A stretch of DNA of 64,000 bases from an uncultured Oscillospiraceae bacterium (GCA_900539165.1 UQAZ01000002.1:62001-126000); one strand, 5' to 3'. Shown: positions 18,720 through 27,314, counted from the stretch's first letter. The notes: a model not told the origin generated them from the sequence alone. Program-made: numbers and translations.

Positions 18720-19352
18720 TTACACAATAATACCATATACAAACGAAATTACGCCAACCAGCCACACAACGGCAGGAACAATTCTAAAGCGTTCATAACC
18801 GAGCATAATCTGTGTGCGATTAGTCCCTTTTTCAACACTCTTACAATATGAGACAAAGGCAATTTGCACAAAGCACATAAAGAGCATAAACAGCAGTACA
18901 AAAATCACAAATATTCTATACGGTGCAGAAAACGAAATTGCGTATGCTCTGTCAGCCGACGGACACAAAGCGTCGGTATAATCCCTCGCGTAGTAAATAT
19001 TATAAAATGAGCTGAGTGGAATATAGGTTATTATATATGCCAATGCAGAAGCAAAGCCCAAAACGGCAGACGAAACAAGATGTGCCGTTTTATGAGATTT
19101 ACAAAAAGCGTTATATATCACGAACATTAAACCGACGCAAAGGATAGGAAACAGATTAAGACAGCCAAGATAAAGTCCGTAAAACAACAAATCATTTTCA
19201 AGTTCGGCATTAATGTAAACAGCTCCGCCGTCACACACCATCATAAGAAAATTCAATGTCACATACAAAGCAAGAATCAAGCCGAAAAGGATATTTCCGA
19301 CCAAGCCCAAAGCATTGGCAGTTCTTAACGATTTCTCCGTCTTGGGTTTCAT
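18720..19352 (-). CDS. Unknown polytopic membrane protein
   Basis: 210 residues with about five hydrophobic segments and a basic N-terminus (KPKTEKSLRT). No recognisable catalytic motif. It lies 12 nt downstream of the RNA methyltransferase gene and 12 nt upstream of the 263-residue membrane protein, so the three form one minus-strand transcript. Function unknown. Confidence 0.65.
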   Translation of the reverse strand: MKPKTEKSLRTANALGLVGNILFGLILALYVTLNFLMMVCDGGAVYINAELENDLLFYGLYLGCLNLFPILCVGLMFVIYNAFCKSHKTAHLVSSAVLGFASALAYIITYIPLSSFYNIYYARDYTDALCPSADRAYAISFSAPYRIFVIFVLLFMLFMCFVQIAFVSYCKSVEKGTNRTQIMLGYERFRIVPAVVWLVGVISFVYGIIV

Positions 19353-19364
19353 ACAATCTCCTCC

Positions 19365-20480
19365 TTACTTAAAATACATATAATATTGGCATTTAATCAT
19401 ACCGTTGTAGAGTTTACGGCGCTTGTCCGCTTTTCTGCCGAAGCATTTTTCAAATTCCTCATCGGGTGAAATAATACCGTAAGACCAACCTCTCTTTGAT
19501 ACAAATTTTTCGCCCATAATGCGATAAATCTTTTCTGCGGTACGAATATCGAGAAGTCGCTCACCGTAAGGCGGATTTGTAATCAGAGTGCCTCTCTCGG
19601 TAGTAGGATTAAAGCGAGCAATGTCACGAACGGATGCGTGAATGAATTTATCCACATTGATATTTTTCGCATTTTTCATTGTAAGTTCAATAGCGTTAGG
19701 GTCAATGTCAGAGCCGAAAGCAACAAAATCAACATCGGTTTTAATAAGGTCACGGCAGCGTTGTCTCTCGCTCATCCAAACCGATTCGGGAACAAAGCCC
19801 CAACGGTCAACATCAAAGTTTCTGTTAATGCCGGGGGCGATATTATTTGCAAGCATTGCGCCCTCGATAAGTACCGTTCCGCTTCCGCAGCAAGGGTCAT
19901 ACATAGTGTGATAGTGGCGAAGCTGAGAAAGTCGGCACATAGCGGCGGCAAGCGTTTCTCTTATAGGTGCGTCATTACCCACCGGGCGATAACCTCTCTT
20001 ATGAAGCCCTCTGCCCGAAGTGTCAAGCATTATCGTAACTTCGTCTTTCATTATGGAAAATTGCACCTGATGAATAGGTCCTGTTTCTTCAAACCACGAA
20101 ATATTGTAATCATCCTTTAAAGATTCAACGATTGCTTTTTTAATGATTTTTTGGCAATCGGGAACGGAATGCAAGGTTGAATTTATTGAGAAGCCTTTAA
20201 CGGGAAATTCGTCACGAGAGCCGATAAATTCACTCCAAGGCAGCGCTCTGACCCCCTGAAACAGTTCCTCAAATGTTACTGCGTTGAACACATCAAGCAC
20301 TATCAAAATTCTTTCGCTGTACCTTGACCAAATGTTTGCACGGGCAAGAATAGTCTCATCACCCTCGAAAAACACTCGTCCGTTTTCGGCAGAAACATTC
20401 TGTGCTTCCATAAACCTAAGTTCCTCAGCCACAAGTCCCTCCAAGCCAAAAAGGCAAGTGGCAACCATTTTCATCATCAT
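19365..20480 (-). CDS. THUMP-domain class I SAM-dependent RNA methyltransferase (RlmL/YpsC type)
   Basis: 371 residues. The N-terminal THUMP region (TCLFGLEGLVAEEL onward) is followed by a Rossmann methyltransferase with the SAM motif DPCCGSGTVLIEGAMLA (about residues 195-211) and the catalytic TNPPYGERL (about 301). By homology to the N-terminal half of RlmL it probably makes m2G in 23S rRNA. The exact target base is not visible. AAGGAG precedes the first of two close ATGs. It is separated from divIC by a terminator. Confidence 0.88.
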   Translation of the reverse strand: MMMKMVATCLFGLEGLVAEELRFMEAQNVSAENGRVFFEGDETILARANIWSRYSERILIVLDVFNAVTFEELFQGVRALPWSEFIGSRDEFPVKGFSINSTLHSVPDCQKIIKKAIVESLKDDYNISWFEETGPIHQVQFSIMKDEVTIMLDTSGRGLHKRGYRPVGNDAPIRETLAAAMCRLSQLRHYHTMYDPCCGSGTVLIEGAMLANNIAPGINRNFDVDRWGFVPESVWMSERQRCRDLIKTDVDFVAFGSDIDPNAIELTMKNAKNINVDKFIHASVRDIARFNPTTERGTLITNPPYGERLLDIRTAEKIYRIMGEKFVSKRGWSYGIISPDEEFEKCFGRKADKRRKLYNGMIKCQYYMYFK

Positions 20481-20510
20481 ATATTTATACTCCTTAAATT
20501 CATACTAACG

Positions 20511-20535
20511 AAAAAGAGGGCGTATTTGCGCCCTC
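20511..20535 (-). terminator. Intrinsic terminator of yabP-yabQ-divIC
   Basis: 7-bp GC-rich stem GAGGGCG/CGCCCTC with a 6-nt loop. On the minus strand T5 follows directly. Confidence 0.8.
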
Positions 20536-20553
20536 ATCAACACAAGACATCAA

Positions 20554-20853
20554 TCAATTCACATCATAGAAATCTATCTCGTTTTCATTTACATAATTGT
20601 TTTCACGAGCTTTTTGCTCAAGATAATCTTTTTTATCATCCGAATCCAAAATTGATTTCAACTGACTGTTATCCTCTATTTGCTGTTCATACTGTGACTC
20701 AAGTTCCTGCTTTTGTGTACGCAGACGGCTGATGTCCGCCGCATTATCAGCGATACAATAGGAGCAGTAAATCAGTAAAGCAAGCGCAAGAATGCCTAAA
20801 ACAATCATAGTAATTGTTTTTTTATTTGCCGTCTTTTCGGCTTTTACCTTCAC
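20554..20853 (-). CDS. divIC: Septum formation initiator, DivIC/FtsB family
   Basis: 99-residue single-pass division protein. A short basic cytoplasmic N-terminus, one membrane segment at about 15-33, a coiled coil (about 38-65), and the family motif DYLEQKARENNYV. It works with FtsL and DivIB at the division site. It starts with GTG at 20853 (AGAGG before it) and overlaps the end of yabQ by 32 nt. The order yabP-yabQ-divIC matches Bacillus subtilis. Confidence 0.87.
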   Translation of the reverse strand: MKVKAEKTANKKTITMIVLGILALALLIYCSYCIADNAADISRLRTQKQELESQYEQQIEDNSQLKSILDSDDKKDYLEQKARENNYVNENEIDFYDVN

Positions 20854-21253
20854 GGCTTACACCTCTTAACATTTTATTTTTCACCTTTATTATATTATAT
20901 CCAACATAAGTATTGCAAGCGTTTTTTATTTCTTTTTTGTAAGATAGGATATGAATGTTAAATTTTCTTAGTACGGCTACGATTTTTGTCTCGACTTTTG
21001 AGAACAACAGCGACGAAACAAGCATATAAAGACCGACGCCAAGAGCAAAAGAAAGCAGAAAATAATATCGCACATAGCCGTCGGAATAACCGACATAAAG
21101 GCAGAAAAAAGCAAGAGTGCAAGCCAAAACGCAAAGCACATCATTAATAAAAGTAAACAAATGAGACAACGAAGCCGTGGAAAAAATGCCTGCCAAACGG
21201 AGATAAAAGCCGCACGCAACACCGCAAAGAAAGAACGCAACAATCCCCTGCAT
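20822..21253 (-). CDS. yabQ: Spore cortex biosynthesis protein YabQ
   Basis: 143 residues with about four hydrophobic segments and a basic C-terminus. The family call rests on the membrane pattern and on the diagnostic position between yabP and divIC. YabQ is needed for spore cortex formation and sits in the membrane around the forespore. The stop overlaps the divIC start, and the start abuts the yabP stop. Confidence 0.82.
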   Translation of the reverse strand: MQGIVAFFLCGVACGFYLRLAGIFSTASLSHLFTFINDVLCVLACTLAFFCLYVGYSDGYVRYYFLLSFALGVGLYMLVSSLLFSKVETKIVAVLRKFNIHILSYKKEIKNACNTYVGYNIIKVKNKMLRGVSREGKSRKDGK

Positions 21254-21525
21254 TACGAAAAGAGCCTCTTGAAAAAGCCCTTGCCCTGAATATCCTCGGA
21301 ATACACCAGGGCGGATATTTTTCCGTTAAGCACAAGCTCGCCCAGAGAAAGGTCGAGAGTTTTAATATTAAGATTCTCGCCTTTAATGAGCAAACGACCG
21401 CAGATTGTCAAAGCATTAATTTCATTTTCGTTATAATCGTCAACAGCCTTGACGCCGCAAATTTTAAGACATTTTCTATCCTCAAGCGATAGACAATGCC
21501 TTTTATTATCAATGTTTTCAGTCAT
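21253..21525 (-). CDS. yabP: Sporulation protein YabP
   Basis: 90 residues of small beta-rich type (YabP/YqfC family). Visible features are the LSLEDRKCLKICGVKAVDDYNENEI opening pattern, split here across residues 12-36, and the GRLLIKGENLNI segment. It acts in the mother cell in spore assembly. A GAGGGATG ribosome site precedes the ATG. Upstream on the minus strand, CATAATT and CATAGATA loosely resemble sigma-E elements, but spacing is imperfect. Confidence 0.85.
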   Translation of the reverse strand: MTENIDNKRHCLSLEDRKCLKICGVKAVDDYNENEINALTICGRLLIKGENLNIKTLDLSLGELVLNGKISALVYSEDIQGKGFFKRLFS

Positions 21526-21616
21526 AAAGCATCCCTCAAAAATATCTATGCAACCGTGAAAAAATTATGACAAAATAAGGTCCTGAAATTTTTTTCAAAA
21601 AAATTGTAAATAATTC

Positions 21617-21645
21617 TTGACAAAGTGCGAATGATTTGATATACT
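21617..21645 (+). promoter_or_regulatory. Promoter of tRNA-Leu(GAG)
   Basis: Perfect TTGACA (21617-21622), 17-nt spacer, TATACT (21640-21645), 12 nt before the tRNA 5' end. Confidence 0.88.
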
Positions 21646-21657
21646 CATATGCGTTGA

Positions 21658-21742
21658 GCGAGAGTGGCGGAATCGGCAGACGCGCACGTTTGAGGGGCGT
21701 GTGGGGCGACTCGTACGGGTTCAAGTCCCGTCTCTCGCACCA
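21658..21742 (+). tRNA. tRNA-Leu (anticodon GAG)
   Basis: Class II tRNA with a long variable arm. The acceptor strands GCGAGAG (21658-21664) and CTCTCGC (21732-21738) pair perfectly. The anticodon loop TTGAGGG gives anticodon GAG at 21692-21694. The T-arm is CGGGTTCAAGTCCCG, and 3' CCA is encoded. Confidence 0.97.
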
Positions 21743-21780
21743 AAAATAAGCAGTAACCATTTGGTTGCTGCTTATTTTTT
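21724..21780 (+). repeat. 57-bp direct repeat, left copy (tRNA 3' end plus terminator)
   Basis: The last 19 nt of tRNA-Leu(GAG) and its terminator hairpin recur 205 bp downstream (21929-21985) with one mismatch (A/G). This left copy is the functional tRNA end. Confidence 0.95.
21745..21780 (+). terminator. Terminator of tRNA-Leu(GAG)
   Basis: 15-bp stem (21745-21759 with 21762-21776) and T6. Confidence 0.88.
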
Positions 21781-21796
21781 ATGTACGTACAGATGT

Positions 21797-21810
21797 GGAC
21801 TTGAATCCGT
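21797..21810 (+). repeat. Inverted copy of the tRNA-Leu(GAG) T-arm
   Basis: GGACTTGAATCCGT is the reverse complement of the tRNA segment 21715-21728 with a single mismatch. The last bases (CCGT) match this tRNA rather than tRNA-Leu(CAG). Confidence 0.7.
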
Positions 21811-21824
21811 CTTTATTTTCGGGG

Positions 21825-21947
21825 TCCCCGCAAAGCCCATAAGGCTTTGTGGGGAAAGGAGAAGCATACGCAGTGATTGTTGCATTATCACCTGTGATAA
21901 TGTTTAATCACGAAGTGTGCTTCGACGCAGTCCCGTCTCTCGCACCA
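21825..21947 (+). repeat. Structured tRNA-Leu-associated repeat, copy 1
   Basis: First of three related units. Hairpin 1 has a 13-bp stem (21825-21837 with 21843-21855). After an AAGGA linker a long arm pairs GAAGCAT with GTGCTTC and GTGATT with AATCAC across a 5x5 internal loop, and is capped by a 27-nt apical hairpin (GCATTATCAC/GTGATAATG). The tail GACGC leads into a copy of the tRNA-Leu(GAG) 3' end including CCA (21929-21947). There is no ORF. I know no named family for it. It may be a structured RNA, a small mobile element or an integration scar. Confidence 0.75.
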
Positions 21948-21985
21948 AAAATAGGCAGTAACCATTTGGTTGCTGCTTATTTTTT
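21929..21985 (+). repeat. 57-bp direct repeat, right copy
   Basis: Second copy of the tRNA-Leu(GAG) 3' end and terminator, one mismatch to 21724-21780. The upstream half of the tRNA is absent here, so it cannot be a functional tRNA. Confidence 0.95.
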
Positions 21986-22105
21986 TGTGCAATGACATAA
22001 TGTTTTCAACAAAAAAGCAAACACGCAAAGCCTCGATGTAATGACTTTTATCAATATAAAAATAAAATTTGGCAATATGTAATATTTGTCTGTTGAAATT
22101 ATTGT

Positions 22106-22111
22106 TATAAT
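22106..22111 (+). promoter_or_regulatory. Candidate -10 element for the rnf operon
   Basis: A perfect TATAAT lies 51 nt before the rnfC start. No good -35 is visible at 16-18 nt, so the promoter may need an activator. The rest of 21986-22105 is AT-rich with no gene or clear structure. Confidence 0.4.
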
Positions 22112-22162
22112 ATGTTAAATTATTATTAGCATTTAATGCAATTTGGAGAGGATGTTGGACTT

Positions 22163-23500
22163 ATGAAGAAAAAGAAGTCTCTAAAAAAAGGATTGCATCT
22201 TTATGAAGGCAAGGAGCTTTCTAAGGACTTTCCTATCACGACAATCAAAGCTTCTTCGCAAATGATTTATCCTTTATCTCAGCACATCGGAAAACCGGCA
22301 AAGCCTATTGTTGCCGTTGGAGACGGGGTGCTTAAAGGACAGGTTATTGCAGAGGCTGACGGATTTGTCAGTGCACCTGTTCACAGCAGCGTGTCAGGTA
22401 CCGTTAAGGGTATCAAAAAATGTCTCACGGCTCGAAGCGAAAAGGTAATGTCAATCATTATCGAAAACGACTTTGAGTACAGAGAGGTTGAGGGCTTGGG
22501 CGTAAAGAGCGACCCGAGCGAACTTACAAACGAGCAAATCATCGAAAAAATCAGAGATGCGGGTATCGTCGGATTAGGCGGTGCAGGCTTCCCTACTGCC
22601 GTAAAGCTTTCGCCGAAGAATGCCGATGAAATCGACACGGTTATCGTAAACGGTTGTGAATGTGAGCCTTATCTCACCGTCGATTACAGAGTTATGCTCG
22701 AAAAAGGTGAGCAAATCGTAAAGGCAATGCGTATGGTATCAAGACTGTTCCCGAATGCTAAAATAGTATTTGGCATTGAGGACAACAAGTCGGACTCCAT
22801 CAAAGTTATCAAAGGTTTTATCAAGCCTGACGACAAGATGGACATTTGCCAGCTCAAAACGAAGTATCCGCAGGGCGGCGAGCGCTCTTTGATTTATGCT
22901 GTTACAGGCAGAAAAATCAATTCGCATATGCTTCCTGCCGACGCTAAGTGCATCGTGCTTAACGCTTCTACCGCTTACGCAATTTATAATGCACTTTATG
23001 AAAACCTGCCGCTTATTCACAGATATATGACTGTTACGGGCGAAGGCGTAAACAACTGCAACAACTTCAAAGTGCCTATCGGTATGTCACAAAAAGATGT
23101 AATTGAGGCAGCGGGCGGATTAAAGCCTGAGGTATGCAAGGTTATTGCAGGCGGACCTATGACAGGTTCTGCAATGAGTGACCTTGATGTTCCTGTTCAA
23201 AAGACATCATCGGGCATTTTGGCATTTACATTTGACGATGTGGCTGCAATGAAGCAGTCAAACTGTATTCACTGCGGCAAGTGTATGAGCGTTTGTCCGT
23301 CAAACCTCGTTCCGCAGATGTTATGCAAGGCGGTTAAGGAAAACAACACAGACAAATTCGAGGAGCTTGGCGGTATGGAATGTGTACAATGCGGTTGCTG
23401 TTCATATATTTGTCCTGCAAAGATTTCTCTTACAAGCCTCATTGTTATGGGTAAGGCTGATGTAAGAAGCAGGTCTATGAGAAACGGAGGAGCAAAATAA
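22163..23500 (+). CDS. rnfC: Rnf electron transport complex subunit C
   Basis: NADH-side subunit of the ferredoxin:NAD+ oxidoreductase that pumps Na+ or H+. 445 residues. It has the N-terminal RnfC barrel and Rossmann/SLBB regions (GGAGFPTAVKL, NGCECEPYLTVDY) and two 4Fe-4S motifs, CIHCGKCMSVCP and CVQCGCCSYICP. The ATG at 22163 is preferred (GGAGAGG 11 nt before). An in-frame ATG at 22136 would overlap that site. First gene of rnfCDGEAB, with stop-start overlaps or short gaps throughout. Confidence 0.96.
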   Translation: MKKKKSLKKGLHLYEGKELSKDFPITTIKASSQMIYPLSQHIGKPAKPIVAVGDGVLKGQVIAEADGFVSAPVHSSVSGTVKGIKKCLTARSEKVMSIIIENDFEYREVEGLGVKSDPSELTNEQIIEKIRDAGIVGLGGAGFPTAVKLSPKNADEIDTVIVNGCECEPYLTVDYRVMLEKGEQIVKAMRMVSRLFPNAKIVFGIEDNKSDSIKVIKGFIKPDDKMDICQLKTKYPQGGERSLIYAVTGRKINSHMLPADAKCIVLNASTAYAIYNALYENLPLIHRYMTVTGEGVNNCNNFKVPIGMSQKDVIEAAGGLKPEVCKVIAGGPMTGSAMSDLDVPVQKTSSGILAFTFDDVAAMKQSNCIHCGKCMSVCPSNLVPQMLCKAVKENNTDKFEELGGMECVQCGCCSYICPAKISLTSLIVMGKADVRSRSMRNGGAK

Positions 23501-24537
23501 TGTATAATGTATCGGTTGCACCTCATTTAAGGTCGCAAAACACAACCAAGTCGATTATGGGCGATGTCGCAATCGCACTTATGCCGATAATCGCATTCGG
23601 AATTTATCATTTCGGACTTCCTGCGCTGACCGTTACGGCACTATGCGTAATTTCATCGGTAGTTTTTGAACTGCTGTTTAACTTAATCACCAAGAGGCCG
23701 ATTACGATTTTTGACAATTCGGCATTGGTAACAGGACTTATCCTTGCAGTAAACCTGCCTGCCAGCGTTCCGTGGTACATTCCCGTACTCGGAAGCGGAT
23801 TTGCTATAATCATAGTAAAAATGCTTTTCGGCGGATTAGGTCAAAACTTTATGAACCCTGCACTTGCGGCAAGATGCTTCCTGCTTATTTCATTTGCAGG
23901 CAAGATGAGCGATTTCGCTATGTATAAGGTTTATAGTGCTACCCCGTCCGAACTTTTCAAGGGCGGTAAGATTAAAGACGTACTTACATTGCTTGCAGGA
24001 AAAGATTTAGCCGGTGTTGACGCTGTTGCCGGTGCTACTCCGCTTGCACAGCTTGCTGAGGGAAAAGACCTTGATTTAGCGTCATTGTTCCTCGGAATGC
24101 ACGGCGGTACAATCGGTGAGGTTTCTGCGCTTGCTATATTGGTAGGTGGTGCATACCTTCTCATAAAGAAGGTTATTTCACCGAGAATTCCTTTCACCTA
24201 CATCATTTCTACGGTTGCATTTATCGCAATAATCAGACTTGTAAACGGTGACGGCGTTACCGTATCATATCTTTTGGGCGAGGCTCTTTCGGGCGGTCTG
24301 CTTGTCGGTGCATTCTTTATGGCAACAGACTATGTAACCAGTCCAATCACTTCTAAGGGACAGATTCTTTACGGAATCATTCTTGGCTTTGTAACCGCTA
24401 TGTTCAGAGTGGTAGGTTCTTCAGCCGAGGGCGTTTCATATGCAATCATCATCTGCAACCTCTTAGTTCCTATGATTGAAAAGATTACAGTTCCAAGGCC
24501 TTTCGGCTCAGTCAAGGCGAAGGGAGGAGCAAAATAA
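23500..24537 (+). CDS. rnfD: Rnf electron transport complex subunit D
   Basis: Membrane subunit, 345 residues, about nine hydrophobic segments. The flavinylation motif AVAGATPLAQL (about residues 176-186) carries the Thr expected to bind FMN covalently, a modification made by ApbE, which is encoded 4 kb downstream. NFMNPALAARCFL is conserved in the RnfD/NqrB family. The start overlaps the rnfC stop (TAATG). Confidence 0.96.
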   Translation: MYNVSVAPHLRSQNTTKSIMGDVAIALMPIIAFGIYHFGLPALTVTALCVISSVVFELLFNLITKRPITIFDNSALVTGLILAVNLPASVPWYIPVLGSGFAIIIVKMLFGGLGQNFMNPALAARCFLLISFAGKMSDFAMYKVYSATPSELFKGGKIKDVLTLLAGKDLAGVDAVAGATPLAQLAEGKDLDLASLFLGMHGGTIGEVSALAILVGGAYLLIKKVISPRIPFTYIISTVAFIAIIRLVNGDGVTVSYLLGEALSGGLLVGAFFMATDYVTSPITSKGQILYGIILGFVTAMFRVVGSSAEGVSYAIIICNLLVPMIEKITVPRPFGSVKAKGGAK

Positions 24538-25172
24538 TGGATAAGAAAAAATCAAGCACCCTGCTTAACACGTTGGTTTTGGTTCTAATTTCGGTAGTTG
24601 CGGTTGCACTTCTTGCAATCGTAAATCAGGTTACGGCAGAGCCTATTGCTCAGGCAGAGGTTAATCAAAAGGCAGCAATATACAAAGTTGTATATTCAGA
24701 CTGCGACAGCTTTTCGGAGTTTGACAATACAGAAGAAATGATAAACAATTCTGCTGCACTCTTAGAAGAAAACGGACTTAGCACTTGCAAAATCGTTGAT
24801 GTACTCGGTGCAAACGACGCTTCGGGCAAAACCGAGGGCTACATCATTGCCGCAAGCTCATCATCGGGATACGGCGGAGATGTAGAAATCGCAGTAGGTA
24901 TCAAAAACGGCAAGATTACGGGCTTTTCGTCAATCAAGAACAGCGAGACGGCAGGCTTAGGCTCTAAATGTGCTGACCCTGAATTTACAGAGCAGTTCAA
25001 GAACAAAGCCGCTTCACCGTTGACATTTACAAAAACAGGCGCCACATCCGACACGGAGATTGATGCAATCAGCGGTGCTACAATCACAACAAACGCAGTT
25101 ACGCAGGCTGTTAATGCGGCAATCGTTTTCTATCAGGAAAATTTTGCCGATACAGCCAATGTGAATAATTAA
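24537..25172 (+). CDS. rnfG: Rnf electron transport complex subunit G
   Basis: 211 residues. One N-terminal membrane anchor (about 10-32) and an extracytosolic FMN-binding domain. The covalent FMN motif is DAISGATITTNAV near residue 180. It overlaps the rnfD stop. A related FMN-binding protein lies at 29621-30193. Confidence 0.95.
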   Translation: MDKKKSSTLLNTLVLVLISVVAVALLAIVNQVTAEPIAQAEVNQKAAIYKVVYSDCDSFSEFDNTEEMINNSAALLEENGLSTCKIVDVLGANDASGKTEGYIIAASSSSGYGGDVEIAVGIKNGKITGFSSIKNSETAGLGSKCADPEFTEQFKNKAASPLTFTKTGATSDTEIDAISGATITTNAVTQAVNAAIVFYQENFADTANVNN

Positions 25173-25189
25173 GGAAGGGGGAGATTTTT

Positions 25190-25852
25190 TTGAAAGGTAT
25201 TTTAGAAAGACTTTATAACGGTATCGTAAAAGAGAATCCCACCTTCGTACTTATGCTCGGTATGTGTCCTACTCTTGCGGTTACAACCAGCGCATTAAAC
25301 GGTTTAGGTATGGGTGTTGCCACAATGGCGGTGCTTATTATGTCAAACCTCATCATTTCCTTACTCAGAAAGGTAATCCCTGCCGGAGTAAGAATGCCTG
25401 TATACATTGTAATTATTGCTTCATTCGTAACAATAGTTGAAATGCTTATGCACGCTTATCTGACTGCTCTTTACAGCAACCTCGGAATTTTCATTCCTCT
25501 TATCGTTGTAAACTGCATCATCCTCGGCAGAGCTGAGGCTTACGCTTCTAAGAACGGTCCTTTACTTTCTATTTTTGATGGTATCGGAATCGGTATCGGC
25601 TTCACAATCGGTCTTACAAGCATCGGTATTGTAAGAGAGCTTCTCGGAAACGGAAGCATCTTCGGTTTAAGAGTTATGCCTGAATCTTACGAGCCTATCT
25701 CAATTTTCATTCTTGCACCGGGTGCATTCCTTGTTCTTTCACTCCTCTGTGCGTTTATGAACAAAATCACAAAGGGCAAGAAGAAAGAGGCAAAGACAAA
25801 GTGCAGCGGCGACTGTATGAACTGTCCTCAGGCAGAAAAGGAGGGTAAATAA
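25190..25852 (+). CDS. rnfE: Rnf electron transport complex subunit E
   Basis: 220-residue membrane subunit paired with RnfA, with the internal Cys-containing GMCPTLAVT segment of the family. It starts with TTG at 25190, supported by AAGGAAGGGGGAG upstream and by homology from MKGILERLYNGIV. The C-terminus has an unusual soluble extension with three cysteines (KCSGDCMNCPQAEKEGK). Confidence 0.94.
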   Translation: MKGILERLYNGIVKENPTFVLMLGMCPTLAVTTSALNGLGMGVATMAVLIMSNLIISLLRKVIPAGVRMPVYIVIIASFVTIVEMLMHAYLTALYSNLGIFIPLIVVNCIILGRAEAYASKNGPLLSIFDGIGIGIGFTIGLTSIGIVRELLGNGSIFGLRVMPESYEPISIFILAPGAFLVLSLLCAFMNKITKGKKKEAKTKCSGDCMNCPQAEKEGK

Positions 25853-26430
25853 TGGCAGGAAAATTATTTTTGGTATTGATTACAACTGCTCTTATTAACA
25901 ACGTTGTACTCAGTCAGTTCCTCGGAATTTGCCCGTTCCTCGGTGTTTCCAAATCGACAAAGACCGCAGCAGGTATGGGCGGAGCAGTAGTATTCGTTAT
26001 CACAATTTCATCCTTGGTATCAAGCTTGCTTTACAAATTTGTAATTGAAAAGCTACATATTGAATATCTTAAAACTATTGTATTTATAATAGTAATTGCA
26101 TTTCTTGTTCAGCTCGTAGAGGTTTTCTTAAAGAAGGCTTCTCCGTCCTTATACAAGAGCTTAGGCGTTTATCTTCCGCTTATCACAACTAACTGTGCGG
26201 TTCTCGGTACTGCACTTACCAATGTTCAGCAGTCAAACGATGTTATCACCAGCGTTGTGACAGGCTTTGGTACGGCAGTAGGATTTACTATCGCAATAGT
26301 TATTATGGCAGGCGTTAGAGAAAAAACAGAAAACAACGATTATCTCGGATGCTTTAAGGGTACTCCCGCAGTGCTTATGACCGCATGCTTGATGTCCATT
26401 GCCTTCTATGGCTTTAACGCATTTGCATAA
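25852..26430 (+). CDS. rnfA: Rnf electron transport complex subunit A
   Basis: 192-residue six-segment membrane subunit, with NNVVLSQFLGICPFLGVSK near the N-terminus and TTNCAVLGTAL near residue 105. The pair of Cys-containing half-helices with RnfE is thought to hold an intramembrane 2Fe-2S centre. The start overlaps the rnfE stop. Confidence 0.96.
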   Translation: MAGKLFLVLITTALINNVVLSQFLGICPFLGVSKSTKTAAGMGGAVVFVITISSLVSSLLYKFVIEKLHIEYLKTIVFIIVIAFLVQLVEVFLKKASPSLYKSLGVYLPLITTNCAVLGTALTNVQQSNDVITSVVTGFGTAVGFTIAIVIMAGVREKTENNDYLGCFKGTPAVLMTACLMSIAFYGFNAFA

Positions 26431-26442
26431 GGAGGGCTTGAA

Positions 26443-27240
26443 ATGGATTTTAATGCAGTATTAATCGCTGTTGCTGTAATTGCAGTAATCAGCATAATAA
26501 TCGGTATAGTTCTCGGAGTTGCAGAAAAAATCTTTAAGGTAGAGGTTGACGAAAAGGAAATCGCTGTCAGAGATGCACTTCCGGGAAGCAACTGCGGCGG
26601 TTGCGGATATGCAGGTTGTGACGCTATGGCTGCCGCAATCGCAAAGGGTGAAGCACCTGTTTCGGGTTGTCCGGTAGGAGGCAAGCCTGTTGCTGAGAAA
26701 ATCGCTGCTATTATGGGTGCTGAGCTTGGCGAGGTTGAAAGAATGGTCGCTTATGTCAAGTGTGACGGAAGCGGCGACAAGAAAAGCATTGACTACAATT
26801 ACATCGGAATTGAAACCTGTGAGGCTGCGGCTCTTATGCCCGGCTCAAGCCCATATTCCTGTAAATACGGCTGCTTAGGCTTCGGTTCTTGTGCTAAGGT
26901 TTGTCCGCAAAACGCAATCAGAATTATTAACAAAAAAGCTGTTGTTGACGAATCACTTTGTATCGCTTGCGGAAAGTGTGTAAAGGTATGTCCGCATGAT
27001 TTAATCGAGCTTGTTCCGGAAAGCGCAACATACAGAGTTCAATGTTCATCACACGTAATGGGCAAGGATGTAAGAGACGCTTGCACGGCAGGATGTATCT
27101 CTTGCAAAATCTGTGAAAAGAACTGCCCTTCCGATGCAGTTCATGTAATTGACTCAATCGCAATGATTGATTACGACAAATGCACGCGATGCGGAATTTG
27201 CTTTAACAAGTGTCCTCGAAAGATTATCAAAAGATATTGA
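26443..27240 (+). CDS. rnfB: Rnf electron transport complex subunit B
   Basis: 265-residue ferredoxin-side subunit: an N-terminal membrane anchor, a 4Fe-4S motif NCGGCGYAGCD (about residue 47), and several CxxCxxCxxxC clusters toward the C-terminus (CIACGKCVKVCP, CISCKICEKNCP, CTRCGICFNKCP). It completes rnfCDGEAB. No clear terminator follows. A separate promoter precedes the next gene. Confidence 0.96.
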   Translation: MDFNAVLIAVAVIAVISIIIGIVLGVAEKIFKVEVDEKEIAVRDALPGSNCGGCGYAGCDAMAAAIAKGEAPVSGCPVGGKPVAEKIAAIMGAELGEVERMVAYVKCDGSGDKKSIDYNYIGIETCEAAALMPGSSPYSCKYGCLGFGSCAKVCPQNAIRIINKKAVVDESLCIACGKCVKVCPHDLIELVPESATYRVQCSSHVMGKDVRDACTAGCISCKICEKNCPSDAVHVIDSIAMIDYDKCTRCGICFNKCPRKIIKRY

Positions 27241-27282
27241 TTAAAAATTGATTAAAATCACAAAAAAATCTTTGATAATATA

Positions 27283-27314
27283 TTGACAAACTCGATGTTT
27301 TATCTTAATATAAT
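27283..27314 (+). promoter_or_regulatory. Promoter of the PplA-like lipoprotein gene
   Basis: Perfect TTGACA (27283-27288). The best -10 by spacing is TAATAT (27306-27311, 17 nt). A perfect TATAAT (27309-27314) lies 20 nt away. Transcription would start near 27318. Confidence 0.55.

Noticed and set aside
21460..21590. Sigma-E promoter for yabP
   Set aside because: CATAATT and CATAGATA fit only loosely and the spacing is short, so it is mentioned only under yabP.
21929..21947. A second tRNA gene after tRNA-Leu(GAG)
   Set aside because: Only the 3' end of the tRNA is present. No acceptor 5' strand, D-arm or anticodon arm can be built.
22010..22060. Possible c-di-GMP riboswitch fragment (ACGCAAAGCCTCGATG) upstream of rnfC
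   Set aside because: Only a short core-like string matches. The flanking stems and the second conserved half are missing.
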